Shown: positions 1 to 13,440 of the stretch, piece by piece | Layout of the letters: every line of letters starts with the position of its first letter | How positions within the stretch are numbered: position 1 is the stretch's first letter | DNA from: Mycobacterium montefiorense | GTDB lineage: Bacteria; Actinomycetota; Actinomycetes; Mycobacteriales; Mycobacteriaceae | DNA: 64,000 nucleotides | Direction: 5' to 3' | NCBI RefSeq assembly: GCF_003112775.1 | Contig: NZ_BFCH01000018.1 | Location: forward strand, 546,144 to 610,143 | Program-made: the position numbers and the translations under genes | Notes under the pieces: model-generated | Told to the model about the DNA's origin: nothing | Database searches by the model: none | Seen by the model: the letters and a program-made list of their open reading frames with translations, nothing else

Positions 1-1301
1 AACGCGGCGCGCTGGACCGGTTCGCGAAGGCCGGTACCGCGCTGGAGCGCTACCGCAAACTGCGCGACGCCTGGTTGTCGGCGCGGCGCGAGCTGTTCGA
101 CCGCCGCAATCGCATGCGGGAACTCACCCTGGAGGCCGATCGGCTGAGTTTTGCGCTCAATGAGATCGACGCCGTGGACCCGCAACCCGGTGAGGACGAC
201 TCCCTGATCGCCGACGTCGTGCGGCTCTCCGAGCTGGACACGCTGCGCGAAGCCGCGGCCAGGGCTCGCGCGGCGCTGTCGACCGAAGAACTGTCGGGGG
301 GCAGCGCGGCCGACGGCCTGGGGCGGGCCAGGGCCGCACTGGAATCCACCGACGACGCCAAGCTGCAGGCGCTGGCCGAACAGATCCGCGTGGCGCAGAC
401 CGTGGTCGACGACGCGGCCCAGGAACTCGGCAGCTACTTGGAAGAGTTGCCCGTCGATGCCAGCGCGCTGGAGTCAAAGCTGGCCCGCCAAGCCGAGCTG
501 CGGACGCTGACCCGCAAGTACGCCGCGGATATTGACGGGGTGCTGCAGTGGGCGGCCGAATCACGCGAGCGGCTTGCCCAGCTCGACGTGTCGGAGGAGG
601 GGCTTGCGGCACTGCAGCGCCGCGCCGACGAGCTTGCCGGTGAACTGTCGCAAGCCGCGGTCGATCTCAGCAAGTGTCGACGCAAGGCGGCCAAGCGGTT
701 GGCGAAAGAGGTGACCACGGAGCTGTCCGGGCTGGCGATGGCGGATGCCGAATTCACCATCGAGGTGAGCACCGATGTCACCACCGACACCGACGACCCG
801 GCCGCGCTCGTGCTGGCCTCCGGCGAGCTGGCCCGGGCCGGCAGTGACGGCATCGACGAGGTCGAGTTCGGGTTCGCCGCACACCGCGGCATGACGGTGC
901 TGCCCCTGACGAAGAGCGCCTCCGGGGGCGAGCTGTCCCGGGTGATGCTGGCTCTGGAGGTGGTGCTGGCCGCGTCGGCGGCGGGCACCACGATGGTGTT
1001 CGACGAGGTCGACGCCGGCGTCGGGGGCCGTGCCGCCGTCCAGATCGGCCGGCGGCTGGCGCGGTTGGCGCGCACCCATCAGGTCATCGTGGTTACCCAC
1101 TTGCCGCAGGTCGCTGCGTACGCCGACGTACATCTGGTGGTGCATCCGGCCGGACCCAGGGGGACCAGCGTGGTGCGCCGCGTGCTGGACGACGAGCGGG
1201 TGGCCGAGCTGGCGCGGATGCTGGCCGGGCTGGGCGAATCCGACAGCGGCCGTGCCCACGCCCGGGAGCTCCTCGACGGCGCCCAGAACGATGAGATCTA
1301 A
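1..1301 (+). CDS. recN: DNA repair protein RecN (5' end outside window)
   Basis: This is the C-terminal part of RecN, an SMC-like ATPase that acts in double-strand break repair in the cytoplasm. The frame is open from base 3 with no start, so the gene begins upstream of the window and about 432 residues are visible. They contain coiled-coil sequence rich in Leu, Ala, Glu and Arg, then the ATPase C-lobe: an SMC signature loop SGGELSRVMLALEVVLA encoded around 925-975, a Walker B-type FDEVDAGVGG around 1000-1030, and the switch segment VVTHLPQVAAYAD around 1090-1130. The Walker A half is outside the window. The gene ends 113 bases before the steA homologue, the usual mycobacterial order. The family call is certain; the SOS control expected for recN cannot be seen here because the promoter is missing. 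Confidence 0.95.
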   Translation, partial: RGALDRFAKAGTALERYRKLRDAWLSARRELFDRRNRMRELTLEADRLSFALNEIDAVDPQPGEDDSLIADVVRLSELDTLREAAARARAALSTEELSGGSAADGLGRARAALESTDDAKLQALAEQIRVAQTVVDDAAQELGSYLEELPVDASALESKLARQAELRTLTRKYAADIDGVLQWAAESRERLAQLDVSEEGLAALQRRADELAGELSQAAVDLSKCRRKAAKRLAKEVTTELSGLAMADAEFTIEVSTDVTTDTDDPAALVLASGELARAGSDGIDEVEFGFAAHRGMTVLPLTKSASGGELSRVMLALEVVLAASAAGTTMVFDEVDAGVGGRAAVQIGRRLARLARTHQVIVVTHLPQVAAYADVHLVVHPAGPRGTSVVRRVLDDERVAELARMLAGLGESDSGRAHARELLDGAQNDEI

Positions 1302-1414
1302 CCGACGGGGACTTTTTATCAGCCTGTGACAGATGTGACTCTAGATAACTTCTGAGGCAGATGTTACGGCGCGCCTCCACCCCCCAGCCGTTCATCGCGG
1401 ACAGAATCGCCCCC

Positions 1415-2596
1415 ATGAAGATGTCAGGGCTGCTAACACGCAATGCTTCCCGGCCGGGTCTGACCGGCACCGCACGGGTGGATCGCAACATCGACCGCCT
1501 GCTGCGTCGGGTCTGCCCCGGTGACATCGTCGTGCTCGACGTGCTGGATCTGGATCGCATCACCGCCGAGGCGTTGGTGGAAGCCGACATCGCCGCCGTC
1601 GTCAACGCCTCACCGTCGGTCTCCGGCCGCTACCCGAACATGGGCCCGGAGGTATTGGTCAACAACGGCGTGACCCTGATCGACGAGACCGGACCGGACA
1701 TCTTCAAGAAGGTCAAGGACGGCGCCAAGATTCGCCTGCATGAAGGCGGGGTCTACGCAGGCGAACGTCGGCTGATCCGCGGCACCGAGCGCACCGACCA
1801 TGACATCGCCGACTTGATGCGCGAAGCTAAGAGCGGCCTGGCCGCCCACCTGGAGGCGTTCGCCGGCAACACAATTGAGTTCATCAAGAGCGAGAGCCCG
1901 CTGCTGATCGACGGAATCGGCATTCCCGACGTCGACCTCGACATGCGCCGCCGCCACGTGGTGATCGTCGCCGACGAGGACAGCGCCACCGACGATCTGC
2001 GCTCCCTGAAGCCGTTCATCAAGGAGTACCAGCCGGTGCTGATCGGCGTGGGCAGCGGCGCGGATGTACTGCGCAAGGCGGGCTACCGGCCGCAGCTCAT
2101 CGTCGGTGACCCCGAGCAGATCAGCACCGAGGCCCTCAAGTGTGGTGCCCACGTGGTGCTGCCGGCCGACGCCGACGGCCACGCGCCCGGCTTGGAACGC
2201 ATTCAGGACCTCGGGGTCGGGGCGATGACCTTCCCGGCCGCGGGCTCGGCCGTGGACCTGGCTCTACTGCTGGCCGATCATCACGGCGCGGCGCTGCTCG
2301 TGACCGCCGGACACACCGCCAACATCGAGACATTCTTCGATCGGACGCGAACCCAGAGCAACCCGTCGACGTTCCTGACCAGGCTTCGGGTCGGGGAGAA
2401 GGTGGTCGACGCCAAGGCGGTCGCCACGCTCTACCGCAACCACATATCGGGTGGTGCCATCGCGCTGCTGGCGCTGACGATGCTGATCGCCGTGATTGTG
2501 GCGCTGTGGGTGTCGCGCACCGACGGCGTGGTGCTGCATTGGATCACCGACTACTGGAATCACTTCACCCTCTGGATTCAGCACCTGATCACCTAG
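1415..2596 (+). CDS. steA: SteA-like membrane-anchored protein (Rv1697 family)
   Basis: A 393-residue protein matching the mycobacterial Rv1697 / corynebacterial SteA family. SteA works with its coiled-coil partner SteB/MctB at the division site. The bulk of the protein is cytoplasmic and related in fold to thiamine pyrophosphokinase (segments LIVGDPEQIS and VLPADADGHAPG). It ends with one membrane helix (GAIALLALTMLIAVIVALWV) and a short extracytoplasmic tail. I chose the ATG at 1415 (MKMSGLLTRN) because homologues begin there; the frame is open further upstream to 1361 but those residues look non-coding. The next gene, encoding its likely partner, starts 21 bases after the stop, so the two are probably co-transcribed. 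Function is inferred from family; nothing here shows an active pyrophosphokinase site. Confidence 0.9.
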   Translation: MKMSGLLTRNASRPGLTGTARVDRNIDRLLRRVCPGDIVVLDVLDLDRITAEALVEADIAAVVNASPSVSGRYPNMGPEVLVNNGVTLIDETGPDIFKKVKDGAKIRLHEGGVYAGERRLIRGTERTDHDIADLMREAKSGLAAHLEAFAGNTIEFIKSESPLLIDGIGIPDVDLDMRRRHVVIVADEDSATDDLRSLKPFIKEYQPVLIGVGSGADVLRKAGYRPQLIVGDPEQISTEALKCGAHVVLPADADGHAPGLERIQDLGVGAMTFPAAGSAVDLALLLADHHGAALLVTAGHTANIETFFDRTRTQSNPSTFLTRLRVGEKVVDAKAVATLYRNHISGGAIALLALTMLIAVIVALWVSRTDGVVLHWITDYWNHFTLWIQHLIT

Positions 2597-2617
2597 TCAT
2601 TGTCAGGACGTGCGCAC

Positions 2618-6081
<3,464 letters not shown>

Positions 6082-6085
<4 letters not shown>

Positions 6086-7026
6086 CAACTGCGCTCACGC
6101 TCGATATGCAATTGCAGGGCTATCTTGATCACCTGACCATCGAGCGCGGAGTAGCGGCCAACACACTCAGCTCCTATCGGCGCGACCTGCGCCGGTACTC
6201 GAAGCACCTGGCGGACCGCGGGATTCACGATCTGGCCAAGGTCGCCGAAGACGACGTCAGCGAGTTTCTGGTGGCGCTGCGCCGCGGCGATCCCGATTCC
6301 GGGGTGGTTGGTTTGTCGGCGGTGTCGGCGGCGCGGGCGCTGATCGCGGTGCGCGGCCTGCACCGATTCGCCGCCGCCGAGGGCCTTGCCGAATTGGATG
6401 TCGCGCGTGCGGTGCGGCCGCCGACGCCGGGGCGGCGGCTCCCCAAAAGCCTCACCATCGACGAGGTGCTGGCACTGCTGGAGGGCGCAGGCGGTGAGAG
6501 CCCGTCGGACGGCCCTCTGACACTGCGCAACCGGGCGCTGCTGGAACTGTTGTATTCCACCGGAGCGCGGATCTCCGAAGCCGTCGGACTCGACGTCGAC
6601 GACATCGATACCGAGGCCAGGTCGGTGTTGCTGCGCGGCAAGGGAGGCAAGCAGCGGCTCGTCCCAATCGGGCGCCCCGCCGTGCAGGCGCTGGATTCCT
6701 ACCTGGTGCGCGGACGCTCGGAGCTGGCTCGGCGGGGCCGCGGCACGGCGGCCATGTTCCTCAACGCCCGGGGCGGGCGGCTGTCACGGCAGAGCGCCTG
6801 GCAGGTGCTGCAGGACGCCGCCGAGCGTGCCGGGATCACCTCGGGTGTGTCGCCGCACATGCTGCGGCACTCGTTTGCCACCCATCTGCTGGAGGGGGGC
6901 GCCGACGTGCGGGTCGTGCAGGAGCTACTCGGCCACGCCTCGGTGACGACGACGCAGATCTACACGCTGGTCACCGTGCACGCGCTGCGCGAAGTGTGGG
7001 CCGGCGCCCACCCCCGCGCCCAATAG
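6082..7026 (+). CDS. xerD: Tyrosine recombinase XerD
   Basis: The chromosomal tyrosine recombinase XerD, which together with XerC resolves chromosome dimers at dif. The 314-residue product has the SAM-like N-terminal core-binding domain ([18 protein letters not shown]) and the catalytic domain with all expected residues: Arg in [12 protein letters not shown], Lys in LRGKGGKQR, HxxR in [10 protein letters not shown], His in LLGHASV and the Tyr nucleophile in TTTQIYT. The start ATG overlaps the stop of the NUDIX gene (ATGA), consistent with coupling. It is the housekeeping enzyme and is unrelated to the island's broken integrase further along. No oddities seen. Confidence 0.95.
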
Positions 7027-7118
7027 TTCGGCGCGGCGCTACCGCGACATCGACGCTAGCGCGACGACACGCCGCAGCGGAGCACGGTGGCGTCGATCTC
7101 GGTGATAGGTGACGCGGG

Positions 7119-7877
7119 TCAGCCGAGGTAATCGGATTCCAGCACCAGGTCGGAAACCAGTGACTGGTACTCGAGGTGGGCCTTGTGTTCGACCGTGTTC
7201 CACAGCTTGCCCTGCTGCTGACGCATGTACTCGCGGTACTTCGGAGCGCCCGGCACCCTGACGTTGTCGGCGACAGCGATCGAGCCGGTATGCAGCCAGC
7301 CCCGATCCGCGATGCTCAACAGGTCGTTCAGGTAAGCGTCCTTGTCGTGGTCGAGGAAGAGGAAATCGAGTGCACCAGAAGCGAATCCGTGCTCGGCGGC
7401 AAGCGCGTCGAGCGTGCGTCCGCCGTCGCCGATGGTGCCGACGACACACGTCACCCGGTCGGCGACACCGGCATGCGCCCAGATCCGCCGGGCGTTGGCG
7501 GCGTTGGCCTCGGCGAGTTCGACGGAAAACACCTTGGCGTTCGGGGCGACCCGCGCGATCCGCAGGGCGCCGTAGCCGCAGTAGGTGCCGAGTTCCAGCG
7601 CGAGCGCGGGGTTGGCCCGGCGCACGGCGGCGTCGAGCAGCAGCCCCTTCTCGTCGCCAACGTTGATCAGTAGCGATTTCTCGTACGCGAACTTGTCGAT
7701 GGTGGCCAGTACGTCGTCGATATCGCCGGCACGGGCGTTGTCGAGGACGTACTCGATGGCGGCGGCTTCGCGTCCGTCGCCGATCTGGCCCGTCGTGGTG
7801 ATGTTGCGTGCGCCGGTGGCCATCCGCAGCACCGACCACCTCAGCAGCGGTATCCGTCGTTTGAGATCCATAGCCAC
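7119..7877 (-). CDS. Class I SAM-dependent O-methyltransferase (catechol type)
   Basis: A 252-residue O-methyltransferase like Rv1703c, annotated as a catechol-O-methyltransferase homologue. The SAM-binding motif is LELGTYCGYGALRIAR (about residue 93); the metal/catechol-site motif DFLFLDHDKDAYLNDL follows at about 172-187, and ADNVRVPG gives the second metal-binding Asp-Asn. The GTG at 7877 starts MAMDLKRRIP. It is transcribed opposite to its neighbours xerD and parA. In M. tuberculosis this interval is larger, with transporter and PPE genes; here the methyltransferase stands alone. The natural substrate is unknown. Confidence 0.88.
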   Translation of the reverse strand: MAMDLKRRIPLLRWSVLRMATGARNITTTGQIGDGREAAAIEYVLDNARAGDIDDVLATIDKFAYEKSLLINVGDEKGLLLDAAVRRANPALALELGTYCGYGALRIARVAPNAKVFSVELAEANAANARRIWAHAGVADRVTCVVGTIGDGGRTLDALAAEHGFASGALDFLFLDHDKDAYLNDLLSIADRGWLHTGSIAVADNVRVPGAPKYREYMRQQQGKLWNTVEHKAHLEYQSLVSDLVLESDYLG

Positions 7878-7985
7878 CCACGATAGCCGTGCCGAATGTG
7901 GGCCCGAATGTTGCTGGTGTGACTAAAGTTAACTCTGAATCGTGCTGCGGGCTCTACCAGCGATCTCCGCACGTATTCCCTGGTT

Positions 7986-8933
7986 ATGTTGCCTGCGGGT
8001 CGCCCTGTTTACCCGCGCGAACCCGTTAGACTTTCCGACGATGTTCACTTTCGCAACACCCCGGGCATGACGACCGACTACCCGGACGGCGCCGTCGAGA
8101 TCGGCTTGACGGGGCGTCCGCCGCGGGCCATCCCGGAACCGCAGCCGCGCACCTCGCACGGCCCAGCCAAGGTGATTGCGATGTGCAACCAAAAGGGTGG
8201 CGTCGGGAAAACCACGTCGACGATCAACCTGGGCGCCGCACTCGCCGAGTACGGCCGACGGGTGCTGCTGGTGGACATGGATCCGCAGGGCGCGCTGTCC
8301 GCGGGCCTCGGCGTTCCGCACTACGAGTTGGAACAGACCATTCACAACGTGCTGGTGGAGCCGCGGGTGTCGATCGACGACGTGCTGCTGTCCACCCGGG
8401 TCAAGCATCTGGACCTGGTGCCCAGCAATATCGACCTGTCGGCCGCCGAGATCCAGCTGGTCAACGAGGTGGGCCGCGAACAGACGCTGGGCCGGGCGCT
8501 GCATCCGGTGCTGGACCGCTACGACTACGTGTTGATCGACTGCCAGCCGTCGCTGGGCCTGCTCACCGTCAACGGGCTGGCCTGCTCCGACGGCGTCGTC
8601 ATCCCCACCGAATGCGAATACTTCTCATTGCGCGGCCTGGCGCTGCTCACCGATACCGTCGACAAGGTGCGCGACCGGCTCAACCCGAAGCTGGAGATCA
8701 GCGGCATCCTGCTCACCCGCTACGACCCGCGGACTGTCAACGCCCGCGAGGTGATGGCCCGTGTCGTGGAACGTTTCGGTGACCTAGTGTTCGACACCGT
8801 GATCACCCGGACCGTCCGTTTCCCGGAGACCAGCGTCGCGGGCGAACCCATCACCACCTGGGCGCCCAAGTCAACGGGTGCCATCGCCTATCGCGCCCTG
8901 GCCCGCGAATTCATCGACCGATTTGGCGCGTGA
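7986..8933 (+). CDS. ParA/Soj-type chromosome partition ATPase (Rv1708 family)
   Basis: A deviant Walker-type ATPase of the ParA/MinD family, the second chromosomal ParA-like protein of mycobacteria (Rv1708) rather than the parAB locus at the origin. The P-loop is CNQKGGVGKTTSTINLG (about residue 67), followed by LVDMDPQGALS and the switch YVLIDCQPSLGLLT. The ATG at 7986 gives 315 residues; an in-frame ATG at 8067 (MTTDYPDGAV) would remove a poorly conserved N-terminus and is a reasonable alternative. The stop overlaps scpA by 4 bases, so it is co-translated with the condensin accessory genes, which suggests a role in chromosome organisation. Confidence 0.9.
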   Translation: MLPAGRPVYPREPVRLSDDVHFRNTPGMTTDYPDGAVEIGLTGRPPRAIPEPQPRTSHGPAKVIAMCNQKGGVGKTTSTINLGAALAEYGRRVLLVDMDPQGALSAGLGVPHYELEQTIHNVLVEPRVSIDDVLLSTRVKHLDLVPSNIDLSAAEIQLVNEVGREQTLGRALHPVLDRYDYVLIDCQPSLGLLTVNGLACSDGVVIPTECEYFSLRGLALLTDTVDKVRDRLNPKLEISGILLTRYDPRTVNAREVMARVVERFGDLVFDTVITRTVRFPETSVAGEPITTWAPKSTGAIAYRALAREFIDRFGA

Positions 8934-9766
8934 ACGACACAGCAAACGGCGAGGCGCCACCGCAGAACGGCTCCGCGGCTGGTTTCCAAGTCCGCCTCAC
9001 CAACTTCGAGGGGCCGTTCGACCTGCTGTTGCAGCTGATCTTTGCGCATCGTCTCGACGTGACCGAGGTGGCGCTGCATCGGGTCACCGACGACTTCATC
9101 GCCTACACCCGCGAAATCGGCTCCCAGCTGGACCTGGAGGAGACCACCGCGTTCCTGGTGGTCGCTGCGACCCTGCTGGATCTCAAGACGGCCCGGCTGC
9201 TGCCGGCAGGCCAGATCGACGACGAAGAAGACCTGGCGCTGCTTGAGGTGCGCGACCTACTGTTCGCCCGGCTCCTGCAATACCGCGCGTTCAAGCACGT
9301 CGCGGAGATGTTCGCCGAGCTGGAAGCCACTGCGTTACGCAGCTACCCGCGCTCGGTGTCGCTGGAGGACCCGTTCACCGAACTGCTCCCGGAGGTGATG
9401 ATCGGTGTCGACGCCGAGCGCTTCGCCGAGATCGCCGCGATCGCATTCACCCCGCGGCCGGTGCCGACGGTATCCATCGGTCACCTGCACCAACTCAACG
9501 TCTCGGTTCCCGAACAGGCCCTGAAATTGCTGGGGATGCTCGAGGCGCGGGGCAGCGGCCAATGGGCCACGTTCTCCGAGCTGGTCGCCGACTGCGAGAT
9601 GCCGATGGAGATCGTCGGTCGCTTCCTGGCGCTGCTCGAGCTGTATCGGTCCCGGGCGGTAGCATTCGACCAGTCGGAGCCGCTTGGCGTGCTCCAGATT
9701 TCGTGGACCGGCGAGCGTCCGACCACCGAAGCCATGGCGGAAGCCGAGGAGGAGCGGCGCTCGTGA
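8930..9766 (+). CDS. scpA: Segregation and condensation protein ScpA
   Basis: ScpA is the kleisin subunit that bridges the SMC dimer in the bacterial condensin complex. The 278-residue product shows the typical N-terminal segment FQVRLTNFEGPFDLLLQLI, an acidic middle (DDEEDLALLEVRDLL) and the C-terminal winged-helix region, which ends with repeated Glu residues. The GTG start overlaps the upstream ParA stop, and the stop overlaps the scpB GTG; both overlaps are 4 bases. This ParA-ScpA-ScpB arrangement is standard in mycobacteria. Confidence 0.95.
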   Translation: MNDTANGEAPPQNGSAAGFQVRLTNFEGPFDLLLQLIFAHRLDVTEVALHRVTDDFIAYTREIGSQLDLEETTAFLVVAATLLDLKTARLLPAGQIDDEEDLALLEVRDLLFARLLQYRAFKHVAEMFAELEATALRSYPRSVSLEDPFTELLPEVMIGVDAERFAEIAAIAFTPRPVPTVSIGHLHQLNVSVPEQALKLLGMLEARGSGQWATFSELVADCEMPMEIVGRFLALLELYRSRAVAFDQSEPLGVLQISWTGERPTTEAMAEAEEERRS

Positions 9767-10470
9767 CCGAAGAATCGCCGGATATCGATCTGGGCATCGA
9801 CCTCGATATCGGGATCCCGGAGATCGCCGAGGCAGCGCCGATGGAGCCCGAGGAACTCGGCTCCGTATTGGAGGCCCTGCTGCTGGTGGTCGACACGCCC
9901 GTCACCGACGAGGCACTGGCCGCGGCCACGGACCAACCCGTCTACCGCATCGCCGCCAAACTGCAGGTGATGGCGGAGGAACTCACCCAACGCGACAGCG
10001 GTATCGACTTGCGGAAAACCGGCGAGGGGTGGCGGATGTACACCCGCGCCCGGTTCGCGCCCTACGTGGAGAAGCTGCTGCTGGACGGTGCGCGATCCAA
10101 ACTCACCCGGGCCGCACTCGAGACCCTGGCCGTGGTGGCATACCGCCAGCCCGTGACCCGCGCGCGGGTCAGCGCGGTGCGTGGCGTCAACGTGGACGCG
10201 GTGATTCGCACGCTGCTGGCGCGCGGGCTGATCACCGAGGCCGGCGTCGACGAGGACAGCGGTGCGGTCACCTTCGCCACCACGGAGCTGTTCCTCGAGC
10301 GGTTGGGGCTGGAATCGCTGACGGACCTGCCCGACATCGCACCGCTGCTTCCCGACGTCGACACGATCGAGGACCTGACCGAATCCCTGGACAGCGAGCC
10401 ACGTTTCATGAAGTTGGCGGGCGGCTCATCGCCCGAACAGTCGCTGTCGTTCGACGTGGACCAGGATTGA
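9763..10470 (+). CDS. scpB: Segregation and condensation protein ScpB
   Basis: ScpB binds ScpA as a dimer and completes the SMC-ScpAB condensin. The 235-residue product has two winged-helix domains; conserved landmarks are LGSVLEALLLVVDTPV, LTRAALETLAVVAYRQPVTRA and VRGVNVDAVIRTLLARGLI. The start is the GTG at 9763 (VTEESPDIDLG), inside the end of scpA; the longer open frame from 9562 lies wholly in scpA and is rejected. The N-terminal 25 residues are unusually acidic and Asp-Ile rich. The stop overlaps the start of rluB by one base. Confidence 0.94.
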   Translation: MTEESPDIDLGIDLDIGIPEIAEAAPMEPEELGSVLEALLLVVDTPVTDEALAAATDQPVYRIAAKLQVMAEELTQRDSGIDLRKTGEGWRMYTRARFAPYVEKLLLDGARSKLTRAALETLAVVAYRQPVTRARVSAVRGVNVDAVIRTLLARGLITEAGVDEDSGAVTFATTELFLERLGLESLTDLPDIAPLLPDVDTIEDLTESLDSEPRFMKLAGGSSPEQSLSFDVDQD

Positions 10471-11213
10471 TGGTCGAAGATCAGGGGATCCGGCTGCAAA
10501 AGGTGTTGTCCCAGGCCGGAATTGCATCGCGCCGGGCGGCCGAGAAGCTGATTATCGACGGCCGCGTCGAGGTGGACGGGCAGGTGGTGACCGAGCTGGG
10601 CACCCGGGTCGATCCCGATACCTCCGTGATCCGCGTGGACGGTGCCAGGATCGTCGTCGACGAATCCCAGGTGTATTTGGCGCTGAACAAACCGCGGGGG
10701 ATGCACTCGACGATGTCCGACGATCTTGGCCGTCTGTGCATCGGTGACCTGATCGAGCGGAAAGTGCGGGGCAACAAGAAGCTCTTTCACGTGGGGCGGT
10801 TGGACGCCGACACGGAAGGGCTGATCCTGCTGACCAACGACGGCGAGCTGGCGCACCGGCTGATGCACCCCTCCCACGAAGTGCCCAAGACGTATCTGGC
10901 GACAGTCAGTGGGACTGTGCCACGCGGGGTGGGCAAGAAATTGCGGGCGGGTATCGAGTTGGAGGATGGTCCGGCGCGCGTCGACGACTTCGCCGTGGTG
11001 GATGCGATCCCCGGAAAGACATTGGTGCGCTTGACGTTACACGAAGGACGCAACCGCATCGTCCGCCGGATGCTCGCAGCAATGGGATTCCCGGTGGAGG
11101 CGCTGGTGCGCACCGAGATCGGTTCGGTATCGCTGGGCAAGCAGCGGCCGGGCAGCATCCGGGCATTGCGCCAAGACGAGGTCGGGCAGCTGTACAAAGC
11201 GGTGGGCTTGTGA
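10470..11213 (+). CDS. 23S rRNA pseudouridine synthase, RluB/RsuA family
   Basis: A 247-residue pseudouridine synthase of the RsuA/RluB/E/F group (Rv1711 family), predicted to modify 23S rRNA. An S4 RNA-binding domain occupies roughly residues 7-60 ([20 protein letters not shown]). The catalytic Asp lies in [20 protein letters not shown], and the family motif [17 protein letters not shown] follows. The ATG at 10470 overlaps the last base of the scpB stop (TGATG). The next gene, cmk, starts with an overlapping GTG. Target position cannot be read from sequence. Confidence 0.93.
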   Translation: MVEDQGIRLQKVLSQAGIASRRAAEKLIIDGRVEVDGQVVTELGTRVDPDTSVIRVDGARIVVDESQVYLALNKPRGMHSTMSDDLGRLCIGDLIERKVRGNKKLFHVGRLDADTEGLILLTNDGELAHRLMHPSHEVPKTYLATVSGTVPRGVGKKLRAGIELEDGPARVDDFAVVDAIPGKTLVRLTLHEGRNRIVRRMLAAMGFPVEALVRTEIGSVSLGKQRPGSIRALRQDEVGQLYKAVGL

Positions 11214-11896
11214 TGATTGGCGTTGCTGTGGCGATCGACGGCCCCGCGGGAACCGGAAAGTCTTCGGTGTCAAAAGGATTGGCGCGAGCCCTGGGCGCTC
11301 GCTACCTGGACACCGGGGGCATGTACCGGATGGTGACGCTGGCCGTGTTGCGCGACGGCATCGACCCGGACAACGCCGACGCGGTCGCACGGGTCGCCGA
11401 GAGGGTGCAGATGTCGGTGGACTATACGCCCGATGGTGACCGCTATTGTCTGGCCGGAGAAGATGTCTCGGCCGAGATTCGCGGTGACCAAGTCACCGGT
11501 GCCGTATCGGCGGTGTCGTCGGTGCCCGCCGTACGCACCCGGCTTGTCGCGCTGCAACGCGAAATGGCTGACGGGCCTGGCAGTGTCGTCGTTGAGGGCC
11601 GCGATATCGGGACGGTGGTTTTGCCCGACGCACCGGTGAAGATCTTCTTGACCGCGTCGGCCGAAACCCGGGCCCGGCGCCGCAACGACCAGTACGTCGC
11701 CGCGGGACTGGCCGACGACTACGACGGCGTGCTGGCCGACGTGCGTCGTCGCGATCACCTGGATTCCACCCGGGCGGTGTCGCCGCTGCGACCGGCGTCC
11801 GACGCGGTGACCGTCGACACCAGCGACATGACCGAGGCGCAGGTGATCGACCATCTACTGGAATTGGTCAAGCAGCGAAGCGAGGCAGTGCGGTGA
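11210..11896 (+). CDS. cmk: Cytidylate kinase
   Basis: Cmk phosphorylates CMP and dCMP to the diphosphates with ATP, in the pyrimidine salvage and DNA precursor pathway. The 228-residue product has the P-loop [17 protein letters not shown], the substrate motif YLDTGGMYR, the NMP-binding insertion, [15 protein letters not shown] and the lid ([10 protein letters not shown]). It starts with GTG-ATG at 11210, overlapping the rluB stop, and its own stop overlaps the der start by 4 bases. Fully intact. Confidence 0.96.
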   Translation: MMIGVAVAIDGPAGTGKSSVSKGLARALGARYLDTGGMYRMVTLAVLRDGIDPDNADAVARVAERVQMSVDYTPDGDRYCLAGEDVSAEIRGDQVTGAVSAVSSVPAVRTRLVALQREMADGPGSVVVEGRDIGTVVLPDAPVKIFLTASAETRARRRNDQYVAAGLADDYDGVLADVRRRDHLDSTRAVSPLRPASDAVTVDTSDMTEAQVIDHLLELVKQRSEAVR

Positions 11897-13293
11897 CGCA
11901 GGACGGCACCTGGTCCGACGAAAGCGAATGGGAGCTCGGCGATTCCGACTCGGCGGAGTTCGGCGAAGCCGGTCCCGCGCCGGTGGTGGCGATCGTCGGC
12001 CGGCCCAATGTCGGCAAGTCGACACTGGTCAACCGGATTCTGGGACGGCGCGAAGCGGTGGTGCAGGACATCCCCGGCGTGACGCGCGACCGGGTTTCCT
12101 ACGACGCGCTGTGGACCGGACGCCGGTTCGTCGTGCAGGACACCGGGGGATGGGAGCCGGACGCCAAGGGGCTGCAGCAGCTGGTGGCCGAACAGGCGTC
12201 GGTGGCGATGCGAACCGCCGACGCGGTGGTTTTGGTGGTTGACGCGACGGTCGGCGCGACCGCCGCCGACGAGGACGCCGCCCGGATCCTGTTGCGCGCC
12301 GGCAAGCCAGTCTTTTTGGCCGCCAACAAGGTTGACAGCGAAAAAGTCGAATCGGACGCGGCCGCCCTGTGGTCGCTAGGTCTGGGTCAGCCGCACGCTG
12401 TCAGCGCCATACACGGTCGCGGCGTGGCCGATCTGCTCGACGAGGTGCTGGCGAAGTTGCCTCAGGTGTCCGAAGCGGCGCCCGCGCCCGGTGGTCCCCG
12501 GCGGGTGGCGCTGGTCGGCAAGCCGAACGTCGGCAAGAGTTCACTGCTCAACAAGCTGGCCGGCGACGAACGTTCGGTCGTCCACGACGTGGCCGGAACC
12601 ACGGTGGATCCGGTGGATTCGTTGATCGAATTGGGCGGCAAGACTTGGCGTTTCGTCGACACCGCGGGCTTGCGCCGCAAGGTCGGGCAGGCCAGCGGCC
12701 ACGAGTTCTACGCCTCGGTGCGCACCCATTCGGCCATCGATTCCGCCGAGGTCGTGATAGTGCTGATCGACGCGTCACAGCAGCTGACCGAGCAGGACCA
12801 GCGGGTGCTCTCGATGGTGATCGAGGCTGGCCGGGCGTTGGTACTGGCCTTCAACAAGTGGGATCTGGTCGACGAAGACCGGCGCGAGCTGCTGGACCGC
12901 GAGATCGACCGCGAGCTGGCGCAGCTGCAGTGGGCGCAGCGGGTCAACATCTCCGCCAAGACGGGGCGTGCGGTACAGAAGTTGGTGCCGGCGATGGAGA
13001 CCGCGCTGGCGTCGTGGGACGCCCGTATTGCGACCGGCCCGCTGAACACCTGGGTCAAGGAGATCGTTGCTGCCACGCCACCGCCGGTGCGCGGCGGCAA
13101 GCAGCCGCGCATTCTGTTCGCCACCCAGGCCGCCGCCCGGCCGCCGACATTCGTGTTGTTCACCACCGGCTTTCTCGAGGCCGGCTACCGGCGCTTCCTG
13201 GAGCGGCGGCTGCGCGAGACGTTCGGCTTCGAGGGCAGCCCGATCCGGATCAACGTGCGGGTGCGCGAGAAGCGAACCATCAAGCGCCGCTGA
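11893..13293 (+). CDS. der: Ribosome assembly GTPase Der (EngA)
   Basis: Der is the double GTPase needed for maturation of the 50S ribosomal subunit. The 466-residue product contains two G domains in tandem, with P-loops [12 protein letters not shown] (about residue 36) and [12 protein letters not shown] (about 210). Base-recognition motifs NKVD and NKWD follow, and the protein ends in a KH-like domain rich in basic residues ([13 protein letters not shown]). There is a GTG start at 11893. It is the last gene of the overlapping block that begins with the parA homologue, and is followed by a strong palindrome that may end transcription. Confidence 0.96.
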   Translation: MTQDGTWSDESEWELGDSDSAEFGEAGPAPVVAIVGRPNVGKSTLVNRILGRREAVVQDIPGVTRDRVSYDALWTGRRFVVQDTGGWEPDAKGLQQLVAEQASVAMRTADAVVLVVDATVGATAADEDAARILLRAGKPVFLAANKVDSEKVESDAAALWSLGLGQPHAVSAIHGRGVADLLDEVLAKLPQVSEAAPAPGGPRRVALVGKPNVGKSSLLNKLAGDERSVVHDVAGTTVDPVDSLIELGGKTWRFVDTAGLRRKVGQASGHEFYASVRTHSAIDSAEVVIVLIDASQQLTEQDQRVLSMVIEAGRALVLAFNKWDLVDEDRRELLDREIDRELAQLQWAQRVNISAKTGRAVQKLVPAMETALASWDARIATGPLNTWVKEIVAATPPPVRGGKQPRILFATQAAARPPTFVLFTTGFLEAGYRRFLERRLRETFGFEGSPIRINVRVREKRTIKRR

Positions 13294-13305
13294 CCTCAGC
13301 ATTGC

Positions 13306-13335
13306 GTGTGCGTCCAGGGCGCCCTGGACGCACAC
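13306..13335. terminator. Perfect 30-bp palindrome after der, probable terminator
   Basis: The arm GTGTGCGTCCAGGGC is followed immediately by its exact reverse complement, with no spacer, 12 bases after the der stop. As RNA it would form a very stable GC-rich hairpin without a U-tract, the form commonly proposed for mycobacterial terminators. The next gene starts about 105 bases further on, so ending the parA-der operon here makes sense. A protein-binding palindrome is the alternative. Confidence 0.6.
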
Positions 13336-13440
13336 TCGACGCCCTCACCGCACAACCGACGTTGACGTTCTTCGCTATGTGCGCCGAATTCCTGTATAAC
13401 GGGTAAAGATGCCCGTACTGCGGGAATTATTGGAGGAACG

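Noticed and set aside
12369..13406. Long open frame overlapping der in another frame
   Set aside because: It is a shadow of der caused by high third-position GC. Its product is Arg/Gly-rich without domains, and der has every motif of the family.
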